DNA from: Diphasiastrum complanatum
Lineage: Eukaryota; Streptophyta; Lycopodiopsida; Lycopodiales; Lycopodiaceae
Direction of reading: 5' to 3'
NCBI GenBank assembly: GCA_029204225.1
Contig: CM055105.1
Location: 11,438,404-11,502,403, forward strand
Length of the DNA stretch: 64,000 nucleotides
In this document: one piece after another, positions 53,095 through 64,000 of the stretch
Layout of the letters: every line of letters begins with the position of its first letter
Position numbering within the stretch: position 1 is the stretch's first letter
Notes under the pieces: model-generated
What the model saw: the letters and a program-made list of their open reading frames with translations, nothing else
Databases searched by the model: none
Told to the model about the DNA's origin: nothing
Translations under genes and position numbers: made by a program

Positions 53095-53847
53095 TCACAT
53101 AGGTGTGTATGAGATCTCTCTACTGTGTACGTACTCTAGTCTTTCGTGAAACTTTATTTGGATGATTTGGAATAGATCTTCTTCGCCCTGACAGTCGTAG
53201 AATACTGGAATCTTTGCCTTCGGAGCAGGTTGCTTGAGCTTTGCTGTAGGGAACCCATCTGCAGCGGACAAAAGCCTCCTACTGAAGATGTTCCAAGAAA
53301 GACCAAGCATTGAACAGATAGAAAATCTGCTCAAGAGACAGGCTCATTGACGGACGATGGAAATTTTACCTCTCCTAGAACCGAGCAGATATTTGAAGCA
53401 GGCTTAACTTGTCGGGCATCAGTAAGCAAAAAAGACAGAAGCTTGTCATATGCTGCATCTAATTTCATACCGTATTTTAGCGTGTCGTCTTAAGCCTTAT
53501 TCTAATTAAAATTTTAAACCAAGTCTTTGATTCGATTTTCATGGGATAAATCGCAGTTAGACGGATTTATAAGCAAAGTCAAGTTGTGCACGGCTTTTTT
53601 TTGCAGATCTGCATTAGTAGCTCCTTGGAATATTAAAGATAATGTTTCACTAGGAATGTCATTGGGCACAATATTGACTTGCAAATCCACTGAGCGTATA
53701 ATGATGAACAATAGGAGCTCAAATGTAAAGTGTAAAATAGTAAAGTCTTTGATGGTGGACATTCAAAAAAATTTAGATAAGACTATAGTTCAGGGTGCTT
53801 GTGATTTTGCAGGTATTAGCAAGGAAGCATATGCAACAATATTCAAA
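53095..53847. other. Unidentified gene-like stretch
   Basis: Both strands hold fairly long frames. On the minus strand, 53762-53514 contains VNIVPNDIPSETLSLIFQGA and 53334-53095 contains PKAKIPVFYDCQGEEDLF, with a possible exon between (KLDAAYDKLLSFLLTDARQV). On the + strand, 53527-53919 ends CDFAGISKEAYATIFKLI. The composition looks like old coding DNA of a host gene caught beside Copia 3, but the family is not recognised and even the strand is unsure. Confidence 0.3.
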
Positions 53848-56800
53848 CTAATTAGAAAAGCTTTTAAGCAAGTTCAAATTAGACAATGCACAAAACTTGT
53901 TGTGTGCATTAACACTTAATGCCTTCGTTAATATATCTGCAACCATGTCCTGCATTCTATAGTATGTTAAGCTTACCTCCTTGTTGAGAACCTTGCCCCT
54001 GATGTAGTGATATATGATTTCAATGTGCTTACTCCTAGAGTGAAATCTAGGGTTGGCCGATAAGGCAATAGCACTCTGATTATCACAGAATAAAATTGTA
54101 GGGTTGTACTGATACAAATGAATGTCTGACAGTAAATTTCTCAACCAAAATGCTTTCTTAATAGATTGAGAAGCAGCAATGTATTCTACTTCTGTAGAAG
54201 AAAGAGCGATAGAGGTTTTCTTATGACTATTCCATGAGATAAGACCGTTGTTGAAGAAGAATGTAAATCCAGATGTGGACTTATGATTGTCTACATTTCC
54301 TTCCTAGCTTGCATCGGAATATCCATTGAGTTGATGAAGATTGTCATTGATGACTTCTCCATAGCAGATGCACTGGTCCATGGTAGCTCGAATATAATCC
54401 GTGACTCTTATAAGAGCCTTCCAATGGGTAATGCTAGGATTAGCCATATATTGGCTGAGTGAGCTTACTGCAAAAGAGATGTCTGGTCTTGTACAGATCA
54501 TTGCGTACATGAAGAATCCAAGTATCGATCAATAAGAATACTCTCTCATCTGCTCCTCTTTTTGCTTGGTCTGGGGACATTGGTCCTTTCACAAATGCAG
54601 GCCTGGATCCATCGGTGAGTGAGCTAACTTACAATTCATTAGATTGTATCTGTTAAGAACATTGTGAAGATACCTTTGTTGAGTGATATAGATCAGTCAT
54701 CTCGCTCTGTCTCTGTGGATCTGAATTCCCAAATAGAAGTGAGCTTCGTCTAGATTAGTCATGTCGAACTCTGAAAACAGCATCTGTTTAGAATCCTTGA
54801 CCAAATTGGTATTGTTGCTGAAAAGCAACGTATCACCCACGTATAAGATGATGATAATGAAGGATTGTTGCATCGACTTGGAATAGATGTTGCAATCAGC
54901 AGTGCTTGGTTGGAATCCTTGTTCGATGAGGAATGTGTTGATCCTCCGAAACCAAGGCTCTGGCAGACTGTTTCAAGCCGTAAAGTGCTTTATGGAGTTT
55001 ACAGACGTGATTCTTCATACCTTCCAAAACGTATCCTTCGGGTTGGATCATGTAGATGTCTTCTTGTATAACTCCATTCAGATAAGTTGTTTGCACATCA
55101 AGTTGATGCACTTCGAGGTAGATAGTTGCAACATATGATAGGAGGGTTCGGATCGACGAATGCTTGATTGCTGGACTGAAAGTCTCGTTGTAGTTGACAT
55201 TGGGGATCTAAGTGAATCCTCATGCTACCAGTCTTGTCTTCCTTCAATCAATTGCTCCATTGGCATTGTCTTGATCTTGAAGATCCATTTGCAATCAATG
55301 ATATTGTAGCCAATAGGAGCTGTGACTAGTGACCATGTCTGGTTCTTGATCAGAGAGGAATACTCTCTGTCCATAACTTCTCTCCAGAGATCAGAGTGTG
55401 GTTGGCTAAGTGCCTTTTCGAATGTTGTCGGTTCTTGTAACAAGAGACATGCAAACTCAAGAGTATACCATGTGGGCTTTGTGCGCATCGGCTTAATTTT
55501 CTGGGAGGAATCAACTGATGAACCACTACTGGGACTTGTTGCCGAGTAGCAGCAACGTCTTCGTCTGATTCACTGTCAAATAGTGGGTCGACAATGGACA
55601 CGCTTGAGCCAGAAGCTCGGATTGTCGTGTCAATGGCAGGTGATGAAGGTTCTCCTGGAACAATATCTTTGCCTTTGATGTCGATGAACTAATCCTCGAT
55701 AAAAATTGTATCTCGGATGTACAAGACTTGCTAGGTATCAGGATGATACAACTTGTATGTGTTATCAGATGAAGTGTATCCAATCAGGATGGTCTTGAGA
55801 CCTTGGAAGTCCAATTTCTTTCTCGTGTCTTTCAAGATCTGTGTGTAGGCAACACATCTGAACACTCTTAGGTTATTCACAGAAGGCTTAGAGCCTGTCC
55901 ACACCTCATGGGGTGTTTTGCCTGAGAGGGCCTTGGTCGAACATCCATTCTGGATGTAAGCTGTAGTGGAGATAGCTTCAGTCCAGAATCTCTTGGGCAG
56001 CGATGCATGCGCTAGCATACATTTGGCTGATTCAACCAAGGTATGGTTCTTCCTCTCGGCTAAGCCATTCGACTGAGGATTGTAAGGAGTGATGAATTGC
56101 TACTCAATGCCTTGGCTCTGGCAGTACTCCTTAAACTCAATAGAGATATCCTCTCCACCATTGTCTGACCTTAAGGTCTTTATCGTCCTTCTAGTCTCCT
56201 TTTCTGCATGCTCCTTGAAGTTCCTGAAGCAATTGAAAGCTTCTGATTTCTCCTTTATAAAGTACACCATAGTCCTTCTAGAAAATTCATCAATAAAAGT
56301 TATAAAATACTTTGCATCCTTCAGGGAAGGATTTTTCACCATGCCACAAATGTCTGAATGTACAATGTCTAACAATCCTCTAGCAGTATGTTGATGGCTT
56401 GATCTAAATGATTCCCTAGTTTGTTTACCAACTAGACAGTCTTGACAGACAGGTAACTCAACTTTATCACGAGGATAGTTGAGATCAAAAACAATAGATT
56501 GTCTAGACATTTGTTGTACAACAACATGATTCAAATGACCAAGTCCATAATGCCAAAGTAAACTTTTATTTGCATGAATAGAAGTACTGAGCGCCTGACT
56601 AGGGCAAAAAAGCAATGACTTAATTTATACAAGTATCCATGCCTCTTTCTGAGAGTTAGGATCTTGCCTGTCCTATCAACTACTTTGCACGGATCACATT
56701 CAAATTCTACTTTATGTCCTAGATCTGTGATTCTGCTTACAAAGAGTAGATTCGTAGATAAATTGGGTACATACAGGACTTTAGAAAGTAACTTAGACTG

Positions 56801-57870
56801 ATCATCTGCAAAGCTTAATCTTACAATACCTTCACCTTTAATAGCTTGTGTGTTATTATTGCCGAGCTGAACATATTTACTGGCACTATAGGGTGTATAG
56901 GACTCGAAACAGCTAATGAGACTGGTCATATGCTGAGTGGCACCGGAATCCATAAACCAAGAACTGTCGCTGGATGCTCCTTGATGGCTGGCCATGAAGG
57001 CATCATGATCCGCTTCTTGAATGGGTTGTGGAGCTTCTGTAGCTGCATTTGCCACTTGATTCGACTACCCCTTGTTGTTGTTCTTTGCTTGCAGTATCCG
57101 GCAGTCTTGAATTTCGTGGTTGTTTCGCTTGCAGTATTTGCAGAACAGCTTCTTCTTTGTCTGCAGATTCGATTGTTCTTTGTGTTGTGCCGGTTTTTGG
57201 TCTTGCTTTGATTGTTTCGGGCCCTTTTTTTTCTTCTGCTTAGTCGTGCTCTTGTTGGTGTACAAAGCGTGAGAATCAGCTGAGGAACTTGAGGCTTCGT
57301 TCCTCCATGTATCTTCCTGCAACAACATTGTAATGACTTTCAAAAGAGTCAGTTCTGGATGTGTCGTGATGATCGAGTCACCATGCTGTCGTATGAGCTT
57401 GAGAAGCTTGTAAGCAGTTGCATCATTGCATCTTGATCGTCTATGATAGATCCGACAACGACCATTTGATTCAACAGGTTTTTGAATTGGTTGATGTGAT
57501 TCTGCAGGGAATCACCATTTGCCATCTTGAGGGAGTAAAATTTCTTCCTGAGATGTAGCTTGGAAGCTATATCTTGCACTTTGTATAGTGTGCTCAAGAT
57601 GTCCCAGACTTCTTTGGATGTCTGGGCCTTGGATACATGGCCGATCTGAGTATCTGAAATGTTGAGGATGATCAACGCGAAAGCATTTCCATCCTTCAGC
57701 TTCCATCTGGTGATTGATGCATCGTTTGCTTCGAATTTCCCTTCTGCACCTGCAACAATGTCATACAATTCTTTAGCCATTAGCACTGTTTTCATCTTCG
57801 ACTTCCATAAATGGTAATTGGCTCCATCAAGCTTGTCCATGATAGGATTGGCTTTCCCTTGGGAATCCAT
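53848..57870 (-). pseudogene. Copia 3, almost complete gag-pol
   Basis: A minus-strand Copia element read from 57870 down. Gag has LDGANYHLWKSKMKTVL and AQTSKEVWDILSTLYK. Next are the knuckle CKYCKRNNHEIQDC (near 57140) and the protease WFMDSGATQHMTS. The integrase has LWHYGLGHLNHV, HSDICGMVKNPS and SDNGGEDIS, plus MVESAKCMLAHASLPKRFW. The RT has CKWIFKI, MHQLDVQTTYLNG and ALYGLKQSARA, then the catalytic box at 54843-54832, read as YVGD instead of YVDD. RNase H follows (FCDNQSAIALSANPRFHSRSK, ADILTKAL, ending 53848). At least eight frame breaks and the Asp-to-Gly change make it inactive. It belongs with Copia 1 and 4. Confidence 0.9.
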
Positions 57871-58014
57871 GTGGAAGATTAGTCTAGGTGATAGAAATAA
57901 CTATTAGTGACTTAAGTATGAAAATCTAGTGCAAAAATATAGAACAAGAAGACAATTACTCTATCAACTAGTAGAGTCTTGTTACTGTGGAAGCTTATCA
58001 GGCTATAGAAAATA

Positions 58015-59241
58015 GCTCTGATACCATGTTGGGAAAGAGGGGTGTGAGAAACAAAAATAGCTCAAAAAGAAATGAACACGACAAGAAGAGAACACGAAAC
58101 TCGAAAAGGAAATGAACTTAAACAGAAAGTGTTTGTGCGCAGCGGAATGAGCCATCTCACTCTTAGCATGACTACGCCTATCAGACATGAACAAAACATT
58201 AGTGATAGAAATCACGTTCGATCTGATTACATAGCCAAACATTAAGCAACAAAACATCAAAAAGATGATTTGTCGCAAACAGCTAGACAAATTATTAGTC
58301 GCGAATAATTCGCAAAGAGCTAGACTAAGCTCGACTGATAATCAGTCGCGAAAGGCAAGGCTAAATATTAGTCGCAAACAGCTAGACTAATAATAATTCG
58401 CAAAGAATAGACTACTAGATTAAGCAATAAGAGAGTCAGACAGAATGTAGAAAAGCATAACAATATTGACACAAATTTGAATGCAGAACAAACAAAGCCG
58501 TAATCAGATTAAGTATCAAATTATACAGGTCAATAATGCTGGTGAGCACAAGACAATAGTGGACGAAATTGCATGCTTCACAAAGCTAATCCAATCTGTA
58601 AAAGGAATAAACCTATTACTGACAATACAAAGGACCGATGTGCAAAAACATCTACTTCATTTATTTCTGATAAGCTTCTGATGCTATTATGCTTGTTGCT
58701 TGTTTCTCATCTAAGTTCTCACTCCAGAATATGCAGATGGTATTCAATATATATACATATTTTTACAGGTGTGCAGATGAATAAAGTACAAAGTGGATGT
58801 GTTGTCTGTGGGAGATCGTGGGTGACTGACATCATTGTCAAATCTGTTAGCACAGTTGCATGGGATGAGCGTGAGAAGGCCGCGACATCAGCCTTTGCTG
58901 AAATGAATGTTGATGAAAATGCAAAAAGGGCGACACTCTGACAAATGCCTTAAGATTTGATTTACAGGGTACAATCACTTTTTCATTAGGTCACCTTCGG
59001 CATTTGTAGGGCAGTGTCGTCTTTTTCGCTGTCACAAATCACGTGTAAAAACATAGTATCGTCTTTTTCACCTTTTTTGCCTGTGGAGATTTACTTGTAT
59101 TTATGCAGACAGTCGCGTCTTTCGCCTGTCTTATTTTACATGTAAATGCAGACTGTGTGACAACATGAGTAAAAACGCATCATGAATGGAGGCAGATTAA
59201 AATAGGATTTTAGGCGAGTAGAGGAGATAAATCCAGCAACA
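58015..59241 (-). mobile_element. Copia 3 primer site and probable long 5' LTR
   Basis: The minus strand has TGGTATCAGAGC (58026-58015) after an LTR ending TTTCCCAACA at 58027. The outer end is placed at 59241 because the integrase frame of Copia 4 stops there. TGTTG at 59241-59237 pairs with the terminal CAACA, giving a 1215-bp LTR. A TATATATA box at about 58750 supports promoter sequence inside it. A + strand frame (58780-58941, CVVCGRSWVTDIIV) inside has no known match. The 3' LTR was not found after 53848. The inner border is firm, the outer one is inferred. Confidence 0.6.
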
Positions 59242-61161
59242 GCTTCTGCCCATAATTTCTTTGGAAGAGAGGCATGGGCCAGCATGCTCTTGGCACTTTC
59301 AATGAGTGTCTGATTCTTCCTTTCAGCTACACCATTGGACTGAGATGAGTAGCTTATTGTAAATTGTTGTTGTATTCCATTGGCCTTGCAGAATTTTTTA
59401 AATTCTGTGGAGATAAATTCTCCCCCTCCATCTGAATGTAGAGCTTTGATCTTTCTCTGGGTCAAATTTTCTGCTAATGTCGTGAACTGTTTAATGAACT
59501 TGAATGTTTCTGATTTGTTCTTCAAAAAATAAGTAGCAGTCCTCCGAGAGAAGTCATCGATGAAGGGTAGAAAATAAAGAGCTCCCCCCGTGGAAGCAGT
59601 CTGCATCGGGCCACAAATGTCACTGTGTACAAGATCTAGCAAGCCTTTGGAAGTATGAACTGAGTTAGAAATAAAAGGACTTCTAGCATGCTTGTTGATT
59701 ATACAACTTTCACATGGAGAAGTTGGCTTGCTGATAGAAGGCAGATCTTGTACTAGTCCTTGAGTTGACATTTGTGGAATACTATTGAAGTTCAAATGGC
59801 CTAATTTGAAATGCCAAAGTATGTCTGATGATTCGAAAGTAGAAGTTTGAAGAGCTTGACTGTTGGAAGAGTAACAATGGCTGAGTTTGTAAAGATTGCC
59901 ACTCCTTTTCTCGAAAGCTACTAGAATTTTTTGGGATTTGTCAAGTATTGTGCAGCCAGTTGTATCAAATTCGACCTTCCGACCTAAATCAGTGATTCTG
60001 CTAAGTGAGAACATTGGAGAGTAGCTTGACTTCACCTTTCTGAAATTCAACTCTGACTGTTCCTTCACCTTGGATTGAATGTGACGAGTTGTCTCCAAGT
60101 TGTACAACTCGAGAGTGGGTGAAAGATTTATAATATCTGAACTAGTCATGATGGTGAGTCATGTGTTGTGTTGCTCCTGAATCAAGATACCAAGAATCAA
60201 TATCCTGTTGTTTTCCGACCTTGGTCATAAAAGTTGCTTCATCTTCCTCTTGTTGCTGGGTCGAAAAACTGGTTGAAGCAGAATTTGCTTGTTTTTGGAA
60301 TTGCTTCTTCTTCTCATTGTTAAATTTTAAAGTTTCACAGTCTTTGATTTCATGTCCAGTTCTCTTGCAGTATCTATAGAATAATTTCTGCTTTGGTTGG
60401 AAGGATGAAGAGTTGGAATTCGACCTAGAGCCTGAATTTGACCCAGAGCCAAAAATTTGACCCTGACTGCATATTGCTCTTCTTTTTGGATTTGAACTTC
60501 TAATTTTTTGAATATAGAGCTTGAGGCCATGAGCCTGAGGGAGATGCAGATTTTCTGATTTCCTCTTGTAGAGGATTGACATTACTTTTGATAGAGTAAT
60601 TTGCTCCTGGGTTGAGATTATCATGACCTGATTTTCATAGGCTTCAGGAAAACTCGATAATAGAGTCATAATAGCATCGAAATCTTCAATGACTGAGCCA
60701 ATTGCAGCCATTTGCTCCATAAGATTTTTGAAAGCCTTGATGTGACTTTTAACACTTTCTGCTTCAGACATGTTCAAGTTGAAAAATTTCTTCCTCAAGT
60801 ATAACTTGGATGTAACATTCCTGATATCATATAGGGTTGCTAGGATGTCCCATGCTTCCTTGGCTGTCTGAGCATTTCGTATGTGAATTATCTGTGTATC
60901 CTTGATATTGAGAGTAATCATGGCAAATGCCTTGTCATCTCTCAGTCTCTATTTGGTGATAATGGCTGCATCACCTTCTGGCTTGACTTCTGTGCCGTCA
61001 ACAATGTCCCACAGTTCCTTGGCTAATAGCATGACCTTCATTTTGAACTTCCAGAGATGATAGTTCCCTCCATCGAGCCTTTCGATTAGAGAAGATGGAT
61101 CCATTCTGGCTGAGCGAGATCGTTGGTAGTAACAAGGATTTCGGAATACTGTTGGTTGCAC
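59242..61161 (-). pseudogene. Copia 4 gag-protease-integrase, cut in integrase
   Basis: A minus-strand Copia element. 61161-60949 has the gag start LDGGNYHLWKFKMKVML. 60921-60142 has AKEAWDILATLYDIRN, the CCHC knuckle YRYCKRTGHEIKDC and the protease WYLDSGATQHMT. 60149-59136 has RITDLGRKVEF, the integrase HFKLGHLNF, HSDICGPMQTAS, SDGGGEFIS and NGVAERKNQTL. Similarity ends at KLWAEAV (about 59242), in the middle of the region that should read on toward RT. The bases there are the border of the Copia 3 LTR, so Copia 3 seems to have landed in Copia 4. The catalytic Asp and Glu positions are kept. Confidence 0.88.
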
Positions 61162-61233
61162 GCTTGCTAGTTCGTTGTCTTGATAGAAATAAGACTAATA
61201 ATCTGCAATGAGAAGCAGATTACTTGGATGCCC

Positions 61234-61667
61234 GCTCTGATACCATGTCGGAAATCAGTGGGTATGAGTGGAAGCTAGGAGCGAGCTTGATGCATGGATT
61301 GGAAGCGCCACAGTTAGCAACAAAGTAATTGAAATGAAGGATTCATACAAATGAGCAATAGAACAATAACAACAGTAGGACAAATTGCACTCTGACTATT
61401 ATCAACAATGAGTACAATGACATGAAGTTATAACTTTAGCTTGTTGAGCATGATAACGTTGATACTGATTACCATATTATCAGATTCAGAATATCAGAAG
61501 AAGTTTTCTGATGAAGATTCTAAGTTTGATATAGCAAAAATATCTACAACTAACTTGTATTGAATGTTATCTTCTATATTAATTACAGCTGCCTTGTAAC
61601 TATAAATACATGTACAAAATAGGCGGACTATCAACGCGAAGTCGTTGGGTCGGATTTCAAACCGACA
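61234..61667 (-). mobile_element. Copia 4 primer site and 5' LTR
   Basis: The minus strand reads TGGTATCAGAGC (61245-61234) after an LTR ending GATTTCCGACA at 61246. The outer end is best placed at 61667, where TGTCGGTTTG complements the terminal CCGACA (422 bp). A TATTTATAG box near 61603 lies inside. The bases outside are GCATC. Confidence 0.6.
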
Positions 61668-61959
61668 GCATCGAAAATTACATAGGGTCGGATTTTATAC
61701 AAAGGATCGAAAAATTTACACTAGGTCAAAAAATATATTGAGGGTTGAATTTTTTGGGGTAAAAAAAACTAGACCCGATCCGCCGATCCGATCCGATCTA
61801 GCGCCAAACACGCCCAGATAATTTAGTGAAGGGTTAGGAAAAATCCGAACTGATCCGACTCGACCCAAGGTCAAAAAAATCTTTATTTTGAAGGGCTTCT
61901 TAGGATGCTTATTAACAAAAGGATTTAAGGCTGAGCATTGAAATCCAACACTTCAAAGT
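61668..61959. other. GATCCG-rich non-coding link
   Basis: No gene. It contains GATCCGCCGATCCGATCCGA and a GGGCGTGTTTGGCGC-like end on the minus strand (near 61800-61815), reminiscent of a MITE terminus. A partner end was not found. Confidence 0.35.
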
Positions 61960-63100
61960 GAAGACAAACCAAGATGGATCAATCAACAAGTACAAAGCAA
62001 GGTTGGTGGCAAAATGATATGCACAAGAGTATGGAATTGACTATGATGATACCTTTGCACCCGTGGCAAAGATGGTAAGCATTCGGGTCATTATTTCTCT
62101 TGCAACACTTTATTGATGGAATCTATGGCAATTGGACATCACTAATGCATTCTTGAATGGAGATCTTGAGGAGGAGGTGTTTATGGAACAACCTGGGGGG
62201 TACATTTCACATGGCAAGCCTAATCATTTGTGTTTTCTACAAAAGAGTTTGTAAGGACTTAAGCAAGCACCAAGGAGTTGGTAAACTAAGATTAACACTT
62301 TTCTACTTTCTCAAAAATTCATAATGAGTGAGTATGATCATTCACTTCATTTTAGATTTGTTGAAAATAATGTTACTATTCTTCTAATCTATGTGGATGA
62401 TATCATTTTGAGCGGATTGCACTCAAATAGGAGTTTGAGGTGCATGATCTTGGTATTTTGCATTATATCTTGGGAATAGAGGTATTTAGAACTTCTCAAT
62501 CTACTTTCATTTGTGTTTTCCATAACTTGTTCTCTCACAAAATGATAAGCCACTTCAATATGCTTGCTCCTTGCATGAAAAAAAAAAAAAAGATTTCTTG
62601 CCAAAATTTGGGCTGAAAGGTTATCACAAAAGATGATTGGAAAATTTTGAAAATCAGCAAGTTGAAATCCATTACCATCCTTTTGATCCAAAGCATCTCC
62701 TTTGTGCATGAAGTTAGGGCTTTGTACTCGGCCTCACTAGATGATAATGAGATTGTTATTTGTTTCTTCGACATCCATGAGATAGCTCCATCACCTATGA
62801 AAATAGCATGGGCACTTATGAATTGCCTATCCATTTGATCTCTAGCAAAATCCAAATCTAAAAATCTATACAAGTTAGGTGATGATCCTCTATAAACAAT
62901 GCCAAAATCTCTAGAACCCGAGATGTACCTCAATACTCTCTCGCTTAGCTTCCAATGTGCCACACTAGGATCATGCATAAATTGACTTAGTCTACCAAGT
63001 TCAAGGATCTTTCATTACCTTCTATAGTGAGCTTTACATTTCAATATGTCTCTTCAAGGGAGTGTGTGGCTGATATCTTCACCAAAGCATTGGAAAGCAT
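61960..63100 (+). pseudogene. Copia 6 RT-RNase H remnant with internal inversion
   Basis: + strand RT runs at 61960-62520: [57 protein letters not shown] and LIYVDDIILSG, broken by four stops. From about 62525 to 63015 the continuation (SLSSSEAEYKALTS, FCDNLSAQILARN, HARSKHIEVAYHFVREQV) is on the minus strand. At 63030-63095 the + strand resumes with YVSSRECVADIFTKALE. Read together, the middle of one element has been flipped. The VDD catalytic pair is intact. An A13 run (62579-62591) disturbs the inverted part. Confidence 0.85.
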
Positions 63101-63420
63101 AACACTCTTGGAACACAAATGGACGGGTAGCTCAGTGGTAGAGCACCCCACCGGAATGGGGGAGGTGCTAGGTTCAATCCCTAGCCCAACCACACACACC
63201 AAGTGTAAAAAAATTTCACATGGTATCAAAGTCATGGTTGTGGGTGTGGTCTAGGCGGGTGGTAGCTAAAAAGGGCTATACCTTGAGGGGGAGTGTTAGA
63301 AAGTGTCAAGGCTATATCCCTTTGCACAACACTCTAGGAACACAAATGGACAGGTAGCTCAATGGTAGAGCACCCCACCAGAACGGTGGAATTCCTAGGT
63401 TCTATCCCTAGCCCCCCCAA
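63101..63420 (+). mobile_element. TRIM-like unit with tRNA-like sequence in its LTR
   Basis: LTR piece 63101-63220 ends AAATTTCACA. Then come a primer site TGGTATCAAAG (63221-63231), a mere 50-base interior, a polypurine tract TTGAGGGGGAG (63283-63293) and a second LTR starting TGTTAGAAAG at 63294 and truncated near 63418. Both LTR pieces share ACACTCT(T/A)GGAACACAAATGG followed by a tRNA-like block. There is no coding sequence. It is fused on the left to the RNase H end of Copia 6, suggesting that the two share an LTR. LTR - primer site - short interior - purine tract - LTR is the definition of a TRIM. Confidence 0.75.
63121..63192 (+). other. tRNA-like Pol III cassette, first copy
   Basis: It contains an A box TAGCTCAGTGG (63128-63138) and B box GGTTCAATCC (63171-63180), a T arm CTAGG-TTCAATC-CCTAG with five perfect pairs, and an anticodon-like arm CCCCA...TGGGG. 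The acceptor stem does not pair and the anticodon loop is six bases, so it is not a functional tRNA gene. A second copy lies at 63349-63415 (TAGCTCAATGG, GGTTCTATCC). Confidence 0.75.
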
Positions 63421-64000
63421 TGGTTGAAAATTTTTGCTACCAGATAAGTGACAGCATCTGTTCCTAGATTGTGAATTTTACAAACTATTTTAAAATTATT
63501 AATGATTGGATTTAATGATTGCATGATGTTTGAATAGTCAAAAGGATGATTAGATAGTGATTTTGGACCAAAAATTAGGGTTTTTGGACTAGAAATGGGC
63601 TATAAAATCCAGATTTGATTAAAATCAAAAAATTTAGTACCTGAATGTAATGGATTTATAGGAATTGGATCATATTGCACTTATTTCAGGATTTATCCCA
63701 TAAATTTTGGTCAAAATTGGTCATATTTGGTCAAAATACATGGTTTTTTTAATGATTTTTGGACTAATTTTATGGTAAATCTCAAAATTCTTAGCCAAGA
63801 GTTGGTAAGCATGTTTTAAAAGGTGTAATGAATCTGTCCTAGGTCTTTCATGAAGTTTGGTTGGATTGGACACCATTAAGGAGCTTAAAACATCAAAATA
63901 TAGTGTATTTTTGGTGATTTTTGGGTATGAAAACCTATCAAATGGGGGTCTGAACCTATTGGTTCTCATTACAAGCTTAAAGATATGATGGATTTCCTCT
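63421..64000. other. AT-rich non-coding, nothing recognised
   Basis: No frame, repeat or RNA gene is supported to the end of the window. Confidence 0.4.

Noticed and set aside
63121-63192. Genuine tRNA gene
   Set aside because: A and B boxes and the T arm fit, but the acceptor stem does not pair, the anticodon loop is six bases and the block is repeated inside LTR-like sequence.

Overview
The window is nuclear DNA of a land plant with a large, transposon-loaded genome. The evidence is GT-AG introns, a DUF630/DUF632 gene (a plant-specific family), plant-type Copia and Gypsy retrotransposons with initiator-tRNA primer sites, and long GA microsatellites. Penelope-like reverse transcriptases, a CRE/L1-type LINE and tRNA-derived SINE/TRIM sequences make a non-flowering lineage such as a fern the best guess. 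That is inference, not proof.

Only two host genes are convincing, both on the + strand. (1) A rhomboid-family intramembrane protease (organellar PARL/RBL12-like) is seen as its last five exons, 13394-23364. The serine (GASGA) and histidine (GHLGG) exons are both present, but the last intron is 8.8 kb and packed with Gypsy and Copia debris. The 5' exons were not found. (2) A complete four-exon DUF630/DUF632 gene lies at 38913-43564 (673 aa, MGCASS myristoylation start), with an overlapping upstream ORF, a SINE in intron 1 and a minisatellite in its 3' UTR. A possible last exon of an unidentified minus-strand gene sits at 45010-45227.

Region by region: 1-7640 holds a Gypsy LTR inserted into a Copia reverse transcriptase, a Gypsy gag scrap, a hAT-like element with an exact 8-bp target duplication inside a Gypsy protease scrap, and another LTR with primer site. 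8080-10740 is a minus-strand LINE whose long ORF has lost the catalytic part of the RT in frame. 10.7-23.4 kb is the rhomboid gene. 28.1-35.4 kb carries two tandem minus-strand copies of an endonuclease-less Penelope-like element, with a long hairpin between them. 37579-37743 is a tiny Helitron. 44529-44864 is a Tourist-like MITE. 46.5-49.5 kb is an LTR-bounded Copia deletion derivative. 49.8-50.9 kb is a Gypsy pol fragment. 53.8-61.7 kb holds two minus-strand Copia elements, one apparently inserted into the integrase of the other. 61.9-63.1 kb is a Copia remnant with an internal inversion. It runs straight into a TRIM-like unit (63101-63420) whose LTR carries a tRNA-like Pol III promoter cassette.

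The most unusual systems are that tRNA-bearing TRIM, the tandem Penelope-like pair, and the RT-gutted LINE ORF. Every transposon protein here is broken by stops, shifts, deletions or an inversion, so the window is mainly a record of nested insertion and decay around two live-looking genes.
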